In this document: one piece after another, positions 7,404 to 15,473 of the stretch
Layout of the letters: the number at the start of each line of letters is the position of its first letter
How positions within the stretch are numbered: position 1 is the stretch's first letter
DNA from: Clostridium disporicum
GTDB taxonomy: Bacteria; Bacillota; Clostridia; Clostridiales; Clostridiaceae
DNA length: 64,000 nucleotides
Assembly: GCF_001405015.1 (NCBI RefSeq)
Contig: NZ_CYZX01000020.1
Coordinates: forward strand, 3,187-67,186
Direction of reading: 5' to 3'
Made by a program: the position numbers and the translations under genes
The notes under the pieces: generated by a model
What the model saw: the letters and a program-made list of their open reading frames with translations, nothing else
What the model was told of the DNA's origin: nothing
The model's database searches: none

Positions 7404-8657
7404 ATGAGAGACAGGTTTATAGAGAAGATATCTATATTTAATGATAGTTTTAGAGCGAAAATAAATAAATTTATGAATTTGAGTATAGAGAAGAGAATAA
7501 CCATTATTTCTATGCTTATATTGATACTTTCTATATTTGTTATGATATCCATGTCCAGTGGTATATCTACGAAGGAAGAAGTAATAAGCAATTTTAAGAC
7601 AGCCATTGAAAATAAAGATGTAAAATTGTTATCAAAAACTTTAAAAGTTGATAACAAAAGAGTAAATTATGAAAATTTAATACCGATTATGAATTATTAT
7701 CATGATAAGATGGATACATTACTTGATGTAACTAAAAAATTAAGAGCTGATAATAAAAGTGGTATGTTACAGATTGAAAGCAAAAAAAATATATTAGCTG
7801 AAGAGTACTACCTAAATATTAACAAGGTATCTGTGGAAGTAAAGTCGAATTTTAATGACACTGAAGTAACTATAGATAATAAAACTATTAAATCAGGTGA
7901 AATATTGGAGAATATTATACCAGGAAATTATGTAGCTAGTTATAAATTAAAAACGGATTTTGGTTTTGTAACTGGAGAGAATGAAGTAACCATTACTGAT
8001 CAGGATGTTATCAATATAAGTGTTGATGCTGGGAATATAACTATATATTCAGATTACAAAGATGCTGATGTTTTTATAGGTAATAAAAATATTGGTAAAA
8101 AGGTAGAAAGTGTAGTTAATTTTGGGCCTATTCCACTAAATAGAGATATTAGCATATATATAGAGAAGGAGTTTCCTTGGGGAAAAATAAAAAGCGAAAC
8201 ACTATATATAAATGATAGTGGAATTATTAAGTTAAATATTGATATGGTAAATGAAAAGCTAATGAGTGATATTGATATATTGTTAAATGATTTCTTTGAC
8301 TCAGTTTTTAATGCACTCAATGAAGAAGATGAAAGTTTAATTATAAATGCGAATGAAGATACTAAAGATAAAATATATGATGATATTTTTAAGAAAACTT
8401 TATTTTTTACAAATAATTATAGAATTTCAGATATGAATTTAAATATAGAAAAAAGTGACTTTGAATATGAGGATGAGATTTATAAAGGTAATGTAGTTGT
8501 TAAAGTGAATTATGACATTTATAAGAAGTTATTACCCTTTATAAAAGAAAGTCATGAAGAGATGTTTTTAGTTAATTTACAATATGAAAATGATACTTGG
8601 ATTGCTTGTGGCATTCAAAGATTTAACCTATATGAAGAAGATAATGAGAGTCTGTAA
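7404..8657 (+). CDS. TcaA/YvbJ-like membrane protein without zinc ribbon
   Basis: A 417-residue protein with a short cytoplasmic N terminus, one transmembrane helix at about residues 32-51 and a long extracellular region. The layout and content resemble the TcaA/YvbJ family: a helical segment after the helix (KEEVISNFKTAIENKDVK), then two repeated beta domains (VEVKSNFNDTEVTIDNK; TIYSDYKDADVFIGNK, the PEGA-like surface pattern), then a C-terminal NTF2-like domain ending in NDTWIACGI. TcaA of staphylococci influences teicoplanin sensitivity and wall-teichoic acid handling. The cysteine zinc ribbon that normally opens the family is missing here. The start ATG at 7404 overlaps a weak GGTG signal and follows the upstream gene by 10 bases. 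The family assignment is moderate. Confidence 0.65.
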   Translation: MRDRFIEKISIFNDSFRAKINKFMNLSIEKRITIISMLILILSIFVMISMSSGISTKEEVISNFKTAIENKDVKLLSKTLKVDNKRVNYENLIPIMNYYHDKMDTLLDVTKKLRADNKSGMLQIESKKNILAEEYYLNINKVSVEVKSNFNDTEVTIDNKTIKSGEILENIIPGNYVASYKLKTDFGFVTGENEVTITDQDVINISVDAGNITIYSDYKDADVFIGNKNIGKKVESVVNFGPIPLNRDISIYIEKEFPWGKIKSETLYINDSGIIKLNIDMVNEKLMSDIDILLNDFFDSVFNALNEEDESLIINANEDTKDKIYDDIFKKTLFFTNNYRISDMNLNIEKSDFEYEDEIYKGNVVVKVNYDIYKKLLPFIKESHEEMFLVNLQYENDTWIACGIQRFNLYEEDNESL

Positions 8658-8676
8658 GTATTTGTATAGAAAAATA

Positions 8677-8722
8677 GGCTTTGAAGAATGACAAAATATT
8701 TATTCTTTAAAGTCTTTTTGTT
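8677..8722 (+). terminator. Terminator of the TcaA-like gene
   Basis: A 13-bp stem with two G-U pairs (8677-8689 with 8702-8714) and a 12-nt loop, followed by TTTTTG. It lies 20 bases after the stop. Confidence 0.8.
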
Positions 8723-9035
8723 ACTTAAATTAAATAGATTTTGTTTGAGGGTAAAAAAAACCTGCACTATTGTGCAGGTTAAAGGGTTTATGTTCATTTA
8801 AGAAAGGGAATAAACGAACATATGTGGGGTTTTATTATAACTCTCTAATAAAATTATTAAAGAGTGGTATGGGCTTTTTTTATGTAATTTGTGTTACAAT
8901 GACATTATATATCATATTTCAACAAATTCCAATAGTTTTTTGAAAAAAATTAATAAAATTCATATTTTTATGACAAAGATGTGTAAAAACACATATAAGT
9001 ATATAATAGAAAGAAGAAAAGGGAGGCTAATTTAT
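8723..9035. other. Gene-free stretch with several hairpins
   Basis: No protein gene is supported here. It holds a 9-bp hairpin AACCTGCAC/GTGCAGGTT (8759-8780) preceded on the plus strand by A8, so it would terminate minus-strand transcripts. It also holds a 10-bp hairpin with one mismatch (8790-8821), an 11-bp hairpin with one mismatch (8840-8865), a T7 run at about 8876, and the palindrome ATGTGT-AAAA-ACACAT (8979-8994) upstream of a TATAAT at 9002. See the findings. Confidence 0.6.
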
Positions 9036-9212
9036 ATGGATAAATATAAAGAAATTCTAAAAAATACACCAGATTATGAAGAGTATACAGCTAATGAAGC
9101 TAAGCTGTCAATTGATGAAATGAGGGAATTAGGGCTATTGAAATGTGGAGGGTGTTGTAGTTCAAAAAATGGATGTTCAAAGAAAACTAAGTGTTGTAAG
9201 GCAAAAAAATAA
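9036..9212 (+). CDS. Small protein with Cys-rich tail
   Basis: A 58-residue protein, not recognised as a named family. Residues 1-35 are acidic and probably helical, and the tail holds six cysteines at 37, 40, 41, 47, 53 and 54 among Lys and Gly, which suggests binding of a metal or an Fe-S cluster, or thiol chemistry. I start it at the ATG at 9036, which has GGGAGG 9 bases upstream. The frame is open upstream to 8889, but that part is AT-rich, has no start signal and covers the likely promoter. A TATAAT at 9002-9007 and a 16-bp palindrome at 8979-8994 lie just upstream. There is no clear hairpin between it and the following gene, so read-through is possible. Confidence 0.7.
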   Translation: MDKYKEILKNTPDYEEYTANEAKLSIDEMRELGLLKCGGCCSSKNGCSKKTKCCKAKK

Positions 9213-9287
9213 AATGTCGAAAAAACACGAGGTAAATAGTTACAGTGTAAATAAATAGAAATTATAAGTCGGATTTTGGAGGTGGAT

Positions 9288-10034
9288 ATGAGAAAGCCAA
9301 GTATATTTAGTAGAGATTACGAAAGAATAATGAGAAGACGTAAGAGGATATTTGTAACCTCAATTTCTTTAATAATTATATCTGTGGTTTTAACTGTTAC
9401 TTTTATAAGCAGATATAAATTTACGAATATTGAAAGCTACTTAACAACTTGGATTAAAGATAAAGAAAAGAGTGAAAAAGAACAAAAAGAAGAAATCTTA
9501 AATGAAGAGAAAGAAATAGATATTTTAGAAACATACAAGAATATAAATATATTATTAAACGAAAATGAATTCGAATTAAAGTTATCTGATAATAATGGAG
9601 AAAAGTTTATTGAAGGTGTTGAAAATTTAGAAAAAGATAAATATTGTATAGATAGCTTAGGTAAAAAAGTTATTATATTAGATAAAAATCAAAATATATT
9701 TTTGGCTGATATAGAGGGAAATGTAATAAATTTAACCTTAAATAAGTATGTATCTCCTTATGGTGAAGTTTTTGAGAAAGATGAAGTTTTATCTATTTAT
9801 AATGATTATATATGGCATTCTCAAGTTAAATTTTTAGATAATAATAAGCTTGCTTATGTAAGTAATTTACCTTACTTTGGTTATGAGTTAAGTCAATATG
9901 TAAATTTGATAGATTTAGACACAAAGGAACATGTTACGATATGGGAACTTAAGGGTGGTAATATTATTTTAAAAGAAATTATAGATGGTGGATTAGAAGC
10001 TGTAATAGATGGAAATATTAAGTATGTAAAGTAA
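9288..10034 (+). CDS. Unrecognised single-pass membrane protein
   Basis: A 248-residue protein I do not recognise. It has a basic N terminus (many Arg/Lys in residues 1-22), one transmembrane helix at about residues 22-42, then a Lys/Glu-rich linker and an extracellular domain of about 160 residues. This domain alternates short beta-like strands (KVIILDKNQNIFLADIEG; KFLDNNKLAYVSNLP; VNLIDLDTKEHVTIW), which resembles part of a beta-propeller. I chose the ATG at 9288 because GGAGGTGG lies directly upstream; the TTG at 9276 would put that signal inside the gene. It precedes tig but has its own unit, since tig has a separate promoter. Confidence 0.7.
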   Translation: MRKPSIFSRDYERIMRRRKRIFVTSISLIIISVVLTVTFISRYKFTNIESYLTTWIKDKEKSEKEQKEEILNEEKEIDILETYKNINILLNENEFELKLSDNNGEKFIEGVENLEKDKYCIDSLGKKVIILDKNQNIFLADIEGNVINLTLNKYVSPYGEVFEKDEVLSIYNDYIWHSQVKFLDNNKLAYVSNLPYFGYELSQYVNLIDLDTKEHVTIWELKGGNIILKEIIDGGLEAVIDGNIKYVK

Positions 10035-10080
10035 AATTAATATAATAACATTGGGAAATTTAATTTTGTGAAACAAATAT

Positions 10081-10110
10081 TTGAAAATATTTAAATGTTT
10101 ATGTTATAAT
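10081..10110 (+). promoter_or_regulatory. Promoter of tig
   Basis: TTGAAA (10081-10086), an 18-base spacer and a perfect TATAAT (10105-10110), about 50 bases before the tig start codon. Confidence 0.65.
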
Positions 10111-10162
10111 AACTTAGTCGAAATAAGCATACAATAGCTTAGTTTTAGGAGGAATATATACA

Positions 10163-11443
10163 ATGGAAGCTAAAATGGAAAAAAAAGACGTTAATGTTGT
10201 TAAGTTTGAAGTAAAAGTAGAAGCACAAAAATTCAACGAAGCTTTAACTAGATCTTATAAGAAGAACATGAATAAATTTAATGTACCAGGATTCAGAAAA
10301 GGTAAAGTGCCAATGGCAGTAGTTAAGAAGTACTACGGAATAGAAGTGCTTTTAGAAGATGCTATAAACTTTGCAATCGATAGTTCATATAAAGAAGTAT
10401 TAAAAGAAAACAATATAATACCTGTAGACTATCCACAAATCGATGTTGTTGAAGTTGGAGAAGGTAAAGATTTCATATATACTGCTGAAGTTACTGTTTA
10501 TCCAGAAGTTAAGCTAGGTGAATACAAAGGATTAAAAGTTGAAAAGAATTCTTATGAAGTAACTGAAGAAGAAGTAAATAAGAAGTTAGTAGAAATGCAA
10601 GAAAGAAATGCTAGAGTTGAAACTAAAGAAGAAGGTATCGTTGAAAATGGAAACATAGCTGTTATCGACTTTAAAGGATTCATTGATGGTGAAGCATTCC
10701 AAGGTGGAGAAGGAACTGATTATGAATTAGAAATAGGTTCAGGAACTTTCATCGGAAACTTTGAAGAGCAATTAGTTGGAAAGAATGTTAATGACAATGT
10801 AGAAGTAAATGTAACATTCCCAGAAAACTATGGAAGAGAAGAATTAAATGGTAAGCCAGCTAAATTCGAAGTTACAATAAAAGGAATCAAGGTTAAAGAA
10901 TTACCAGCATTAGATGACGAATTTGCTAAAGAAGTATCTGAATTTGATACATTAGCTGATTTAAAGGCTGATATTACTAAAAAATTAGAAGAAACAAATG
11001 CTTCAAGAATTGAAAGAGAATTTGAAGAAGCAGTTATTTTAGCAGCAACTGAAAATGCAAATGTTGAAATTCCAGCTGTAATGATTGAAAAAGAAATAGA
11101 TAAAATGGTTCAAAATCTTGAGCAAAGATTACAATACCAAGGTTTAACTTTAGAACAATATTTCCAATTCACAGGTAGTGATGCTGAAAAAATGAGAGAA
11201 TACATGAAAGAAAATGCTGAAAGAAAAGTTAAGACAGACTTAGTATTAGAAGCTATTGAAAAAGCAGAAAATATAGATGCTACTGAAGAAGAAATAAGAG
11301 CTAAAGCTGAAGAAGTTGCTAAAATGTATTCAGCAAACAGCGATGAAAAAATGGTTGATTTATTAATCAACAGCCAAAGAGAAGCTTTAAAGAGTGATGT
11401 TATCACAGCTAAAGCTGTTAAATTATTAATCGAAAATAATTAA
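10163..11443 (+). CDS. tig: Trigger factor
   Basis: The ribosome-bound chaperone with peptidyl-prolyl isomerase activity that meets nascent chains at the exit tunnel. It is 426 residues, the usual length. The N-terminal ribosome-binding domain includes the signature NVPGFRKGKVPM, which docks on ribosomal protein L23. The FKBP-type isomerase domain follows at about 155-245 (VIDFKGFIDGEAFQGG, then VNVTFPENYG). The helical C-terminal chaperone arms fill the rest. AGGAGG stands upstream of the ATG at 10163. Codon use here favours GAA, AAA and ATC more than in its neighbours, as in highly expressed genes. It precedes clpP and clpX, the classical arrangement in both Gram-positive and Gram-negative bacteria, but with its own terminator in between. 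Confidence 0.98.
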   Translation: MEAKMEKKDVNVVKFEVKVEAQKFNEALTRSYKKNMNKFNVPGFRKGKVPMAVVKKYYGIEVLLEDAINFAIDSSYKEVLKENNIIPVDYPQIDVVEVGEGKDFIYTAEVTVYPEVKLGEYKGLKVEKNSYEVTEEEVNKKLVEMQERNARVETKEEGIVENGNIAVIDFKGFIDGEAFQGGEGTDYELEIGSGTFIGNFEEQLVGKNVNDNVEVNVTFPENYGREELNGKPAKFEVTIKGIKVKELPALDDEFAKEVSEFDTLADLKADITKKLEETNASRIEREFEEAVILAATENANVEIPAVMIEKEIDKMVQNLEQRLQYQGLTLEQYFQFTGSDAEKMREYMKENAERKVKTDLVLEAIEKAENIDATEEEIRAKAEEVAKMYSANSDEKMVDLLINSQREALKSDVITAKAVKLLIENN

Positions 11444-11456
11444 TAAGTATTAAGTT

Positions 11457-11491
11457 AATTGCCAGAAAAGTTTTTTCTGGCAATTATTTAA
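11457..11491 (+). terminator. Terminator of tig
   Basis: A 13-bp stem (11457-11469 with 11473-11485) with a 3-nt loop, 13 bases after the stop. The T tail is weak (ATTTA), so some read-through into clpP is possible. Confidence 0.7.
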
Positions 11492-11500
11492 AATATTTCT

Positions 11501-11529
11501 TTAACAAAATAATGTAGATTAGATATAAT
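11501..11529 (+). promoter_or_regulatory. Promoter of clpP
   Basis: TTAACA (11501-11506), a 17-base spacer and TATAAT (11524-11529). A second TATAAT lies at about 11535. No CtsR direct repeat (GGTCAAA heptads) is visible. Confidence 0.65.
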
Positions 11530-11604
11530 TTAAGTATAATTACTTTTGTCTATTTGGATATATTATTAAAGAAGGGTTTAAAGAGAAAGAGGAGGGAGTT
11601 TTAC

Positions 11605-12210
11605 ATGAGTAATTACGTTCCAATGGTTGTCGAACAAACAGGAAGAGGAGAAAGATCTTATGACATCTTTTCTAGACTTTTAAAGGATAGAATTGTAATG
11701 TTAAGTGGTGAAGTAAATGATGTTACATCAAACTTAATAGTAGCTCAATTACTTTTCTTAGAAAGTGAAGACCCAGATAAGGATATATATTTATATATTA
11801 ATAGTCCAGGTGGGTCAATTACTGCAGGAATGGCTATTTTTGATACTATGAATTATATAAAACCTGATGTTAGTACTATATGTATAGGTATGGCTGCATC
11901 TATGGGAGCATTTTTACTTTCTGCGGGAGCACCAGGAAAAAGATTTGCGTTACCAAATAGTGAAGTTATGATTCATCAACCACTAGGAGGATTCCAAGGG
12001 CAAGCAACAGATATTGATATACATGCAAGAAGAATTTTAAAAATTAAAGAAACATTAACTAGAGCTATGGCTGAATCAACAAATGGAAAAGTTGACTACG
12101 AAACTATGGTTAAAATGTGTGAAAGAGATAACTTTATGTCTGCACAAGAAGCTAAAGAAATAGGATTAATAGATGATGTTATAGTTAGAAATGATATAAA
12201 GAAAAGCTAA
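11605..12210 (+). CDS. clpP: ClpP protease subunit
   Basis: The proteolytic chamber of the Clp machines, 201 residues, forming stacked heptamers in the cytoplasm. The catalytic triad is visible: Ser99 in GMAASMGA, His124 in MIHQPLGG and Asp175 in CERDNFMS. The hydrophobic N-terminal part and the FxG-type handle region are normal. I chose the ATG at 11605, which has GAGGAGGGAG upstream and gives the family's usual N terminus (SNYVPMVVEQT); the in-frame ATG further upstream lacks a signal. Thirty bases separate it from clpX, so the two form an operon and supply the ClpXP protease together. Confidence 0.98.
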   Translation: MSNYVPMVVEQTGRGERSYDIFSRLLKDRIVMLSGEVNDVTSNLIVAQLLFLESEDPDKDIYLYINSPGGSITAGMAIFDTMNYIKPDVSTICIGMAASMGAFLLSAGAPGKRFALPNSEVMIHQPLGGFQGQATDIDIHARRILKIKETLTRAMAESTNGKVDYETMVKMCERDNFMSAQEAKEIGLIDDVIVRNDIKKS

Positions 12211-12240
12211 AAGAGTCCAGAGCTAAAGTGAGGTGAAGTT

Positions 12241-13536
12241 ATGGCTAAATTTGATGATAAAAAACAGTTAAAATGCTCTTTCTGTGGTAAAAATCAAGAC
12301 CAAGTAAAGAGATTAATTGCTGGGCCAGGTGTGTATATATGTGATGAATGTATAGATTTATGTTCAGAGATTATACAAGATGAATTTGAGGAAAGCGTAG
12401 AAATAGATACAACTTCATTACCAAAACCAGCAGAAATAAAAAATTATTTAGATCAATATGTAATAGGTCAAGATAAGGCTAAAAAGGCGTTATCTGTTGC
12501 TGTGTATAATCATTATAAAAGAATTCAATCAAATATGATTGAAGATGATGTAGAGCTACAAAAAAGTAATATTTTACTTTTAGGACCAACTGGTTCAGGA
12601 AAGACACTTTTAGCTCAAACTTTAGCAAAGTTTTTAAATGTTCCATTTGCTATTGCTGATGCTACTACATTAACTGAAGCTGGATATGTTGGAGAAGATG
12701 TAGAAAATATACTTTTAAAATTAATTCAAAATGCTGATTATGATGTTGAAAAGGCTGAAAAAGGAATAATTTATATTGATGAAATAGATAAAATTGCTAG
12801 AAAGTCAGAAAATCCTTCTATCACTAGAGATGTATCTGGTGAAGGCGTTCAACAAGCTTTATTAAAGATATTAGAGGGAACTACAGCCTCTGTACCACCA
12901 CAAGGTGGAAGAAAACATCCACATCAAGAGTTTATTCAAATAAATACTTCAAATATATTATTTATATGTGGAGGAGCTTTTGATGGTGTTGATAAAATAA
13001 TAGAAAAGAGAACTCAATCTAGCTCAATGGGATTTGGTGCTGATATTAAATCTAAAGCTAATAAAGATGTTGGAACTCTTTTAAAATCTATTTTACCTGG
13101 AGACTTATTAAAGTTTGGATTAATTCCTGAATTCGTAGGTAGATTACCTATAGTAGTTACTTTAGAATCTCTAGATCAAAATGCTTTAATCAATATATTA
13201 AGTAAGCCAAAAAATGCTTTAGTTAAGCAATATTCAAAATTATTTGAGATGGATAATGTTGAGTTAGAGTTTACTGAAGATGCACTTAAAGCTATTGCTG
13301 ATGAAGCTATAGCAAGAAAAACTGGTGCTAGAGGTTTAAGATCTATAGTTGAAGATATGATGATAGAAATTATGTTTGATATACCTTCTGATGAAAATAT
13401 ATCAAAGATAATTATTAATGAGGATACTGTAAAGAATAAAGAATTGCCTGAAGTTGTTAGATTACCTGAAAATGAAAAGCGTTTGGTTTTAAAACCTAAA
13501 AAAGCTAAAAAGAAAAAGGGTATGGAAACAGCCTAA
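12241..13536 (+). CDS. clpX: ClpX unfoldase
   Basis: The hexameric ATPase that recognises, unfolds and feeds substrates to ClpP. It is 431 residues. The N-terminal zinc-binding domain has its four cysteines at 12, 15, 34 and 37. Walker A GPTGSGKT occupies about 115-122, with Walker B (IIYIDEIDKIA) after it. The RKTGARGLRSI box marks sensor 2. A Lys-rich tail ends the protein. The ClpP-docking loop, normally IGF, appears as MGFG at about residue 264, so a conservative M replaces I if that is the loop. AGGTG lies 5 bases before the ATG. It is second in the clpPX operon and is followed by a strong terminator. Confidence 0.98.
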   Translation: MAKFDDKKQLKCSFCGKNQDQVKRLIAGPGVYICDECIDLCSEIIQDEFEESVEIDTTSLPKPAEIKNYLDQYVIGQDKAKKALSVAVYNHYKRIQSNMIEDDVELQKSNILLLGPTGSGKTLLAQTLAKFLNVPFAIADATTLTEAGYVGEDVENILLKLIQNADYDVEKAEKGIIYIDEIDKIARKSENPSITRDVSGEGVQQALLKILEGTTASVPPQGGRKHPHQEFIQINTSNILFICGGAFDGVDKIIEKRTQSSSMGFGADIKSKANKDVGTLLKSILPGDLLKFGLIPEFVGRLPIVVTLESLDQNALINILSKPKNALVKQYSKLFEMDNVELEFTEDALKAIADEAIARKTGARGLRSIVEDMMIEIMFDIPSDENISKIIINEDTVKNKELPEVVRLPENEKRLVLKPKKAKKKKGMETA

Positions 13537-13570
13537 AAAAAATCACCCATGATTTAGGGTGATTTTTTTT
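13535..13570 (+). terminator. Terminator of clpPX
   Basis: A 13-bp stem (13535-13547 region with its partner at 13557-13570) of an A/T run plus ATCACCC, an 8-nt loop and T8. It begins within the stop codon of clpX. Confidence 0.85.
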
Positions 13571-13688
13571 GTTAAAAATATTAAAAATATAAATTACTTC
13601 TGGAATATAACTATTTGAATAAGTCAATAATACAAATAGTTTTATTAAAGGGAGGGATAGTCTTTTAGGTAGCTAAAAGGAATAAGAT

Positions 13689-15344
13689 ATGAATGAAATA
13701 ATGATGATATTACAATTAATAATGATAGTTCTTTTTATTGTATATTTATTTAACAATAATAAGGCTAATAGGTCAAAAACTGTAGTAATAGATAAAGAGA
13801 ATAAAAAAGAAATGGATAAATTATTAAAATTAAGATCAATAAAATTAACTGAACCATTAACTGAGAAAAGTAGACCAAAAGAGTTTGAGGAGATAATAGG
13901 TCAAGAAGAAGGAATTAAAGCATTACAGGCAGCTATATGTGGACCTAATCCTCAACATGTAATAATTTATGGACCTCCTGGTGTAGGGAAGACTGCAGCT
14001 GCTAGGTTGGTTTTAGACAAAGCAAAGAAACAAGCAAATTCACCATTTAGAAGTGAAGCTAAATTTGTAGAGATAGATGCAACTACAATACGTTTTGATG
14101 AAAGAGGCATAGCAGATCCTCTTATAGGTTCTGTACATGATCCGATATATCAAGGAGCAGGATCTTTAGGTATAGCAGGGATTCCACAACCTAAACCAGG
14201 TGCGGTTACTAAAGCGCATGGAGGAATACTTTTTATTGATGAAATTGGGGAGTTACATCCAATAGAATTAAATAAACTTTTAAAAGTTTTAGAAGATAGA
14301 AAAGTATTTTTAGACAGTGCATATTATAGTTCAGAAGATAGTAATATGCCAACCTATATCAGAGAAATTTTTGAAAATGGATTGCCTGCTGATTTTAGAC
14401 TCATAGGGGCTACGACTAGAAGTCCTGAAGAAATTATTCCAGCTATAAGATCTAGATGTGTAGAAATATTTTTTAGATCACTTCATACAGATGAAATTAA
14501 GAAAATAGCTGAAAATTCAATTAATAAAATTGGCTTAACTGTTTCTGATAAAGGTTTAGATATAATAAGTAGATATTGCAGTAATGGAAGAGAAGTTGTA
14601 AATCTAATTCAATTATGCTCTGGAATAGCAATAAATGATAATAGAAGTGAAATTTCAGAAGATGATATAAAATGGGTAATTGAAAATGGGCAATATTCAG
14701 AGATTCCAGATGTAAAGTTAAAAGAAAACCATAATAGAATTGGAGTTGTAAATGGGTTAGCTGTATATGGAGCAAATATAGGAATGATTATGTCTTTAGA
14801 AGCAACTGCTAAAAAAATTACAAATAGAAAAGGTGAGATAAAGATATCTGGTATTATTGAAGAAGAAGAAATTACTTCTAATAATAGAAAGATAAAAAGA
14901 AAAAGTACAGCTTATTCTTCAGTGCATAATGTATTAACTGCATTAAATAATGTATTTAATATAAATAGTGATAGCTATGACCTTCATATTAATATACCAG
15001 GAGGTGTTCCTGTAGATGGTCCATCCGCTGGTATTACAATAGCTACAGCTATATATAGCTGTATAATGAAAGAACCAGTAGATAATATGATTGCCATGAC
15101 AGGAGAGATAACACTATTAGGTGATGTTAAGCCTATTGGTGGAGTTAGTGCTAAAATATTAGCAGCGAAAAAAGCTGGAGCGACAAAAGTTATAATTCCA
15201 GAAGAAAATTGGAGTGATAGTTTCGAAAACTATGAAGGAATAGAGATAGTACCTGTAAAAAATATAAAAGAAGTAATAGAGTTAGCTATTATATCTCAAA
15301 AGCTAAATGGAAATATAGATGTTTTATCAGCGAAAGCAGAATAA
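13689..15344 (+). CDS. lonB: LonB, Lon-like ATP-dependent protease
   Basis: A 551-residue AAA+ protease of the LonB type, which in Bacillus is made in the forespore under sigma-F and is membrane associated. A hydrophobic helix at residues 4-20 should anchor it. Walker A GPPGVGKT is at 95-102 and Walker B at GGILFIDEIGEL. The C-terminal protease domain carries the Ser-Lys dyad: Ser446 in VDGPSAGI and Lys489 in GGVSAKIL, with the same 43-residue spacing as in E. coli Lon. It lacks the large N-terminal substrate domain of LonA. The start at 13689 has AAAGGAAT 7 bases upstream. The gene has its own leader with two hairpins, lies between clpX and lon as in many Clostridia, and ends in its own terminator. 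Confidence 0.95.
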   Translation: MNEIMMILQLIMIVLFIVYLFNNNKANRSKTVVIDKENKKEMDKLLKLRSIKLTEPLTEKSRPKEFEEIIGQEEGIKALQAAICGPNPQHVIIYGPPGVGKTAAARLVLDKAKKQANSPFRSEAKFVEIDATTIRFDERGIADPLIGSVHDPIYQGAGSLGIAGIPQPKPGAVTKAHGGILFIDEIGELHPIELNKLLKVLEDRKVFLDSAYYSSEDSNMPTYIREIFENGLPADFRLIGATTRSPEEIIPAIRSRCVEIFFRSLHTDEIKKIAENSINKIGLTVSDKGLDIISRYCSNGREVVNLIQLCSGIAINDNRSEISEDDIKWVIENGQYSEIPDVKLKENHNRIGVVNGLAVYGANIGMIMSLEATAKKITNRKGEIKISGIIEEEEITSNNRKIKRKSTAYSSVHNVLTALNNVFNINSDSYDLHINIPGGVPVDGPSAGITIATAIYSCIMKEPVDNMIAMTGEITLLGDVKPIGGVSAKILAAKKAGATKVIIPEENWSDSFENYEGIEIVPVKNIKEVIELAIISQKLNGNIDVLSAKAE

Positions 15345-15353
15345 ATTTTTTAG

Positions 15354-15383
15354 ACCACCCTTTGGGTGGTTTTGTATTTTTTA
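15354..15383 (+). terminator. Terminator of lonB
   Basis: A 7-bp GC-rich perfect stem ACCACCC/GGGTGGT with a 3-nt loop and a T-rich tail, 10 bases after the stop. Confidence 0.85.
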
Positions 15384-15397
15384 CATAAATAGAAAAG

Positions 15398-15426
15398 TTG
15401 AAAAAATATATATTTATGTGTATACT
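15398..15426 (+). promoter_or_regulatory. Promoter of lon
   Basis: TTGAAA (15398-15403), a 17-base spacer and TATACT (15421-15426), about 48 bases upstream of the lon start codon. Confidence 0.65.
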
Positions 15427-15473
15427 AAATTGGTTAGATAAATTTTAACAGTAAAGAAGAATGGAGGGGGAAA

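Noticed and set aside
11501..11604. CtsR operator upstream of clpP
   Set aside because: No GGTCAAA-type direct repeats are present.
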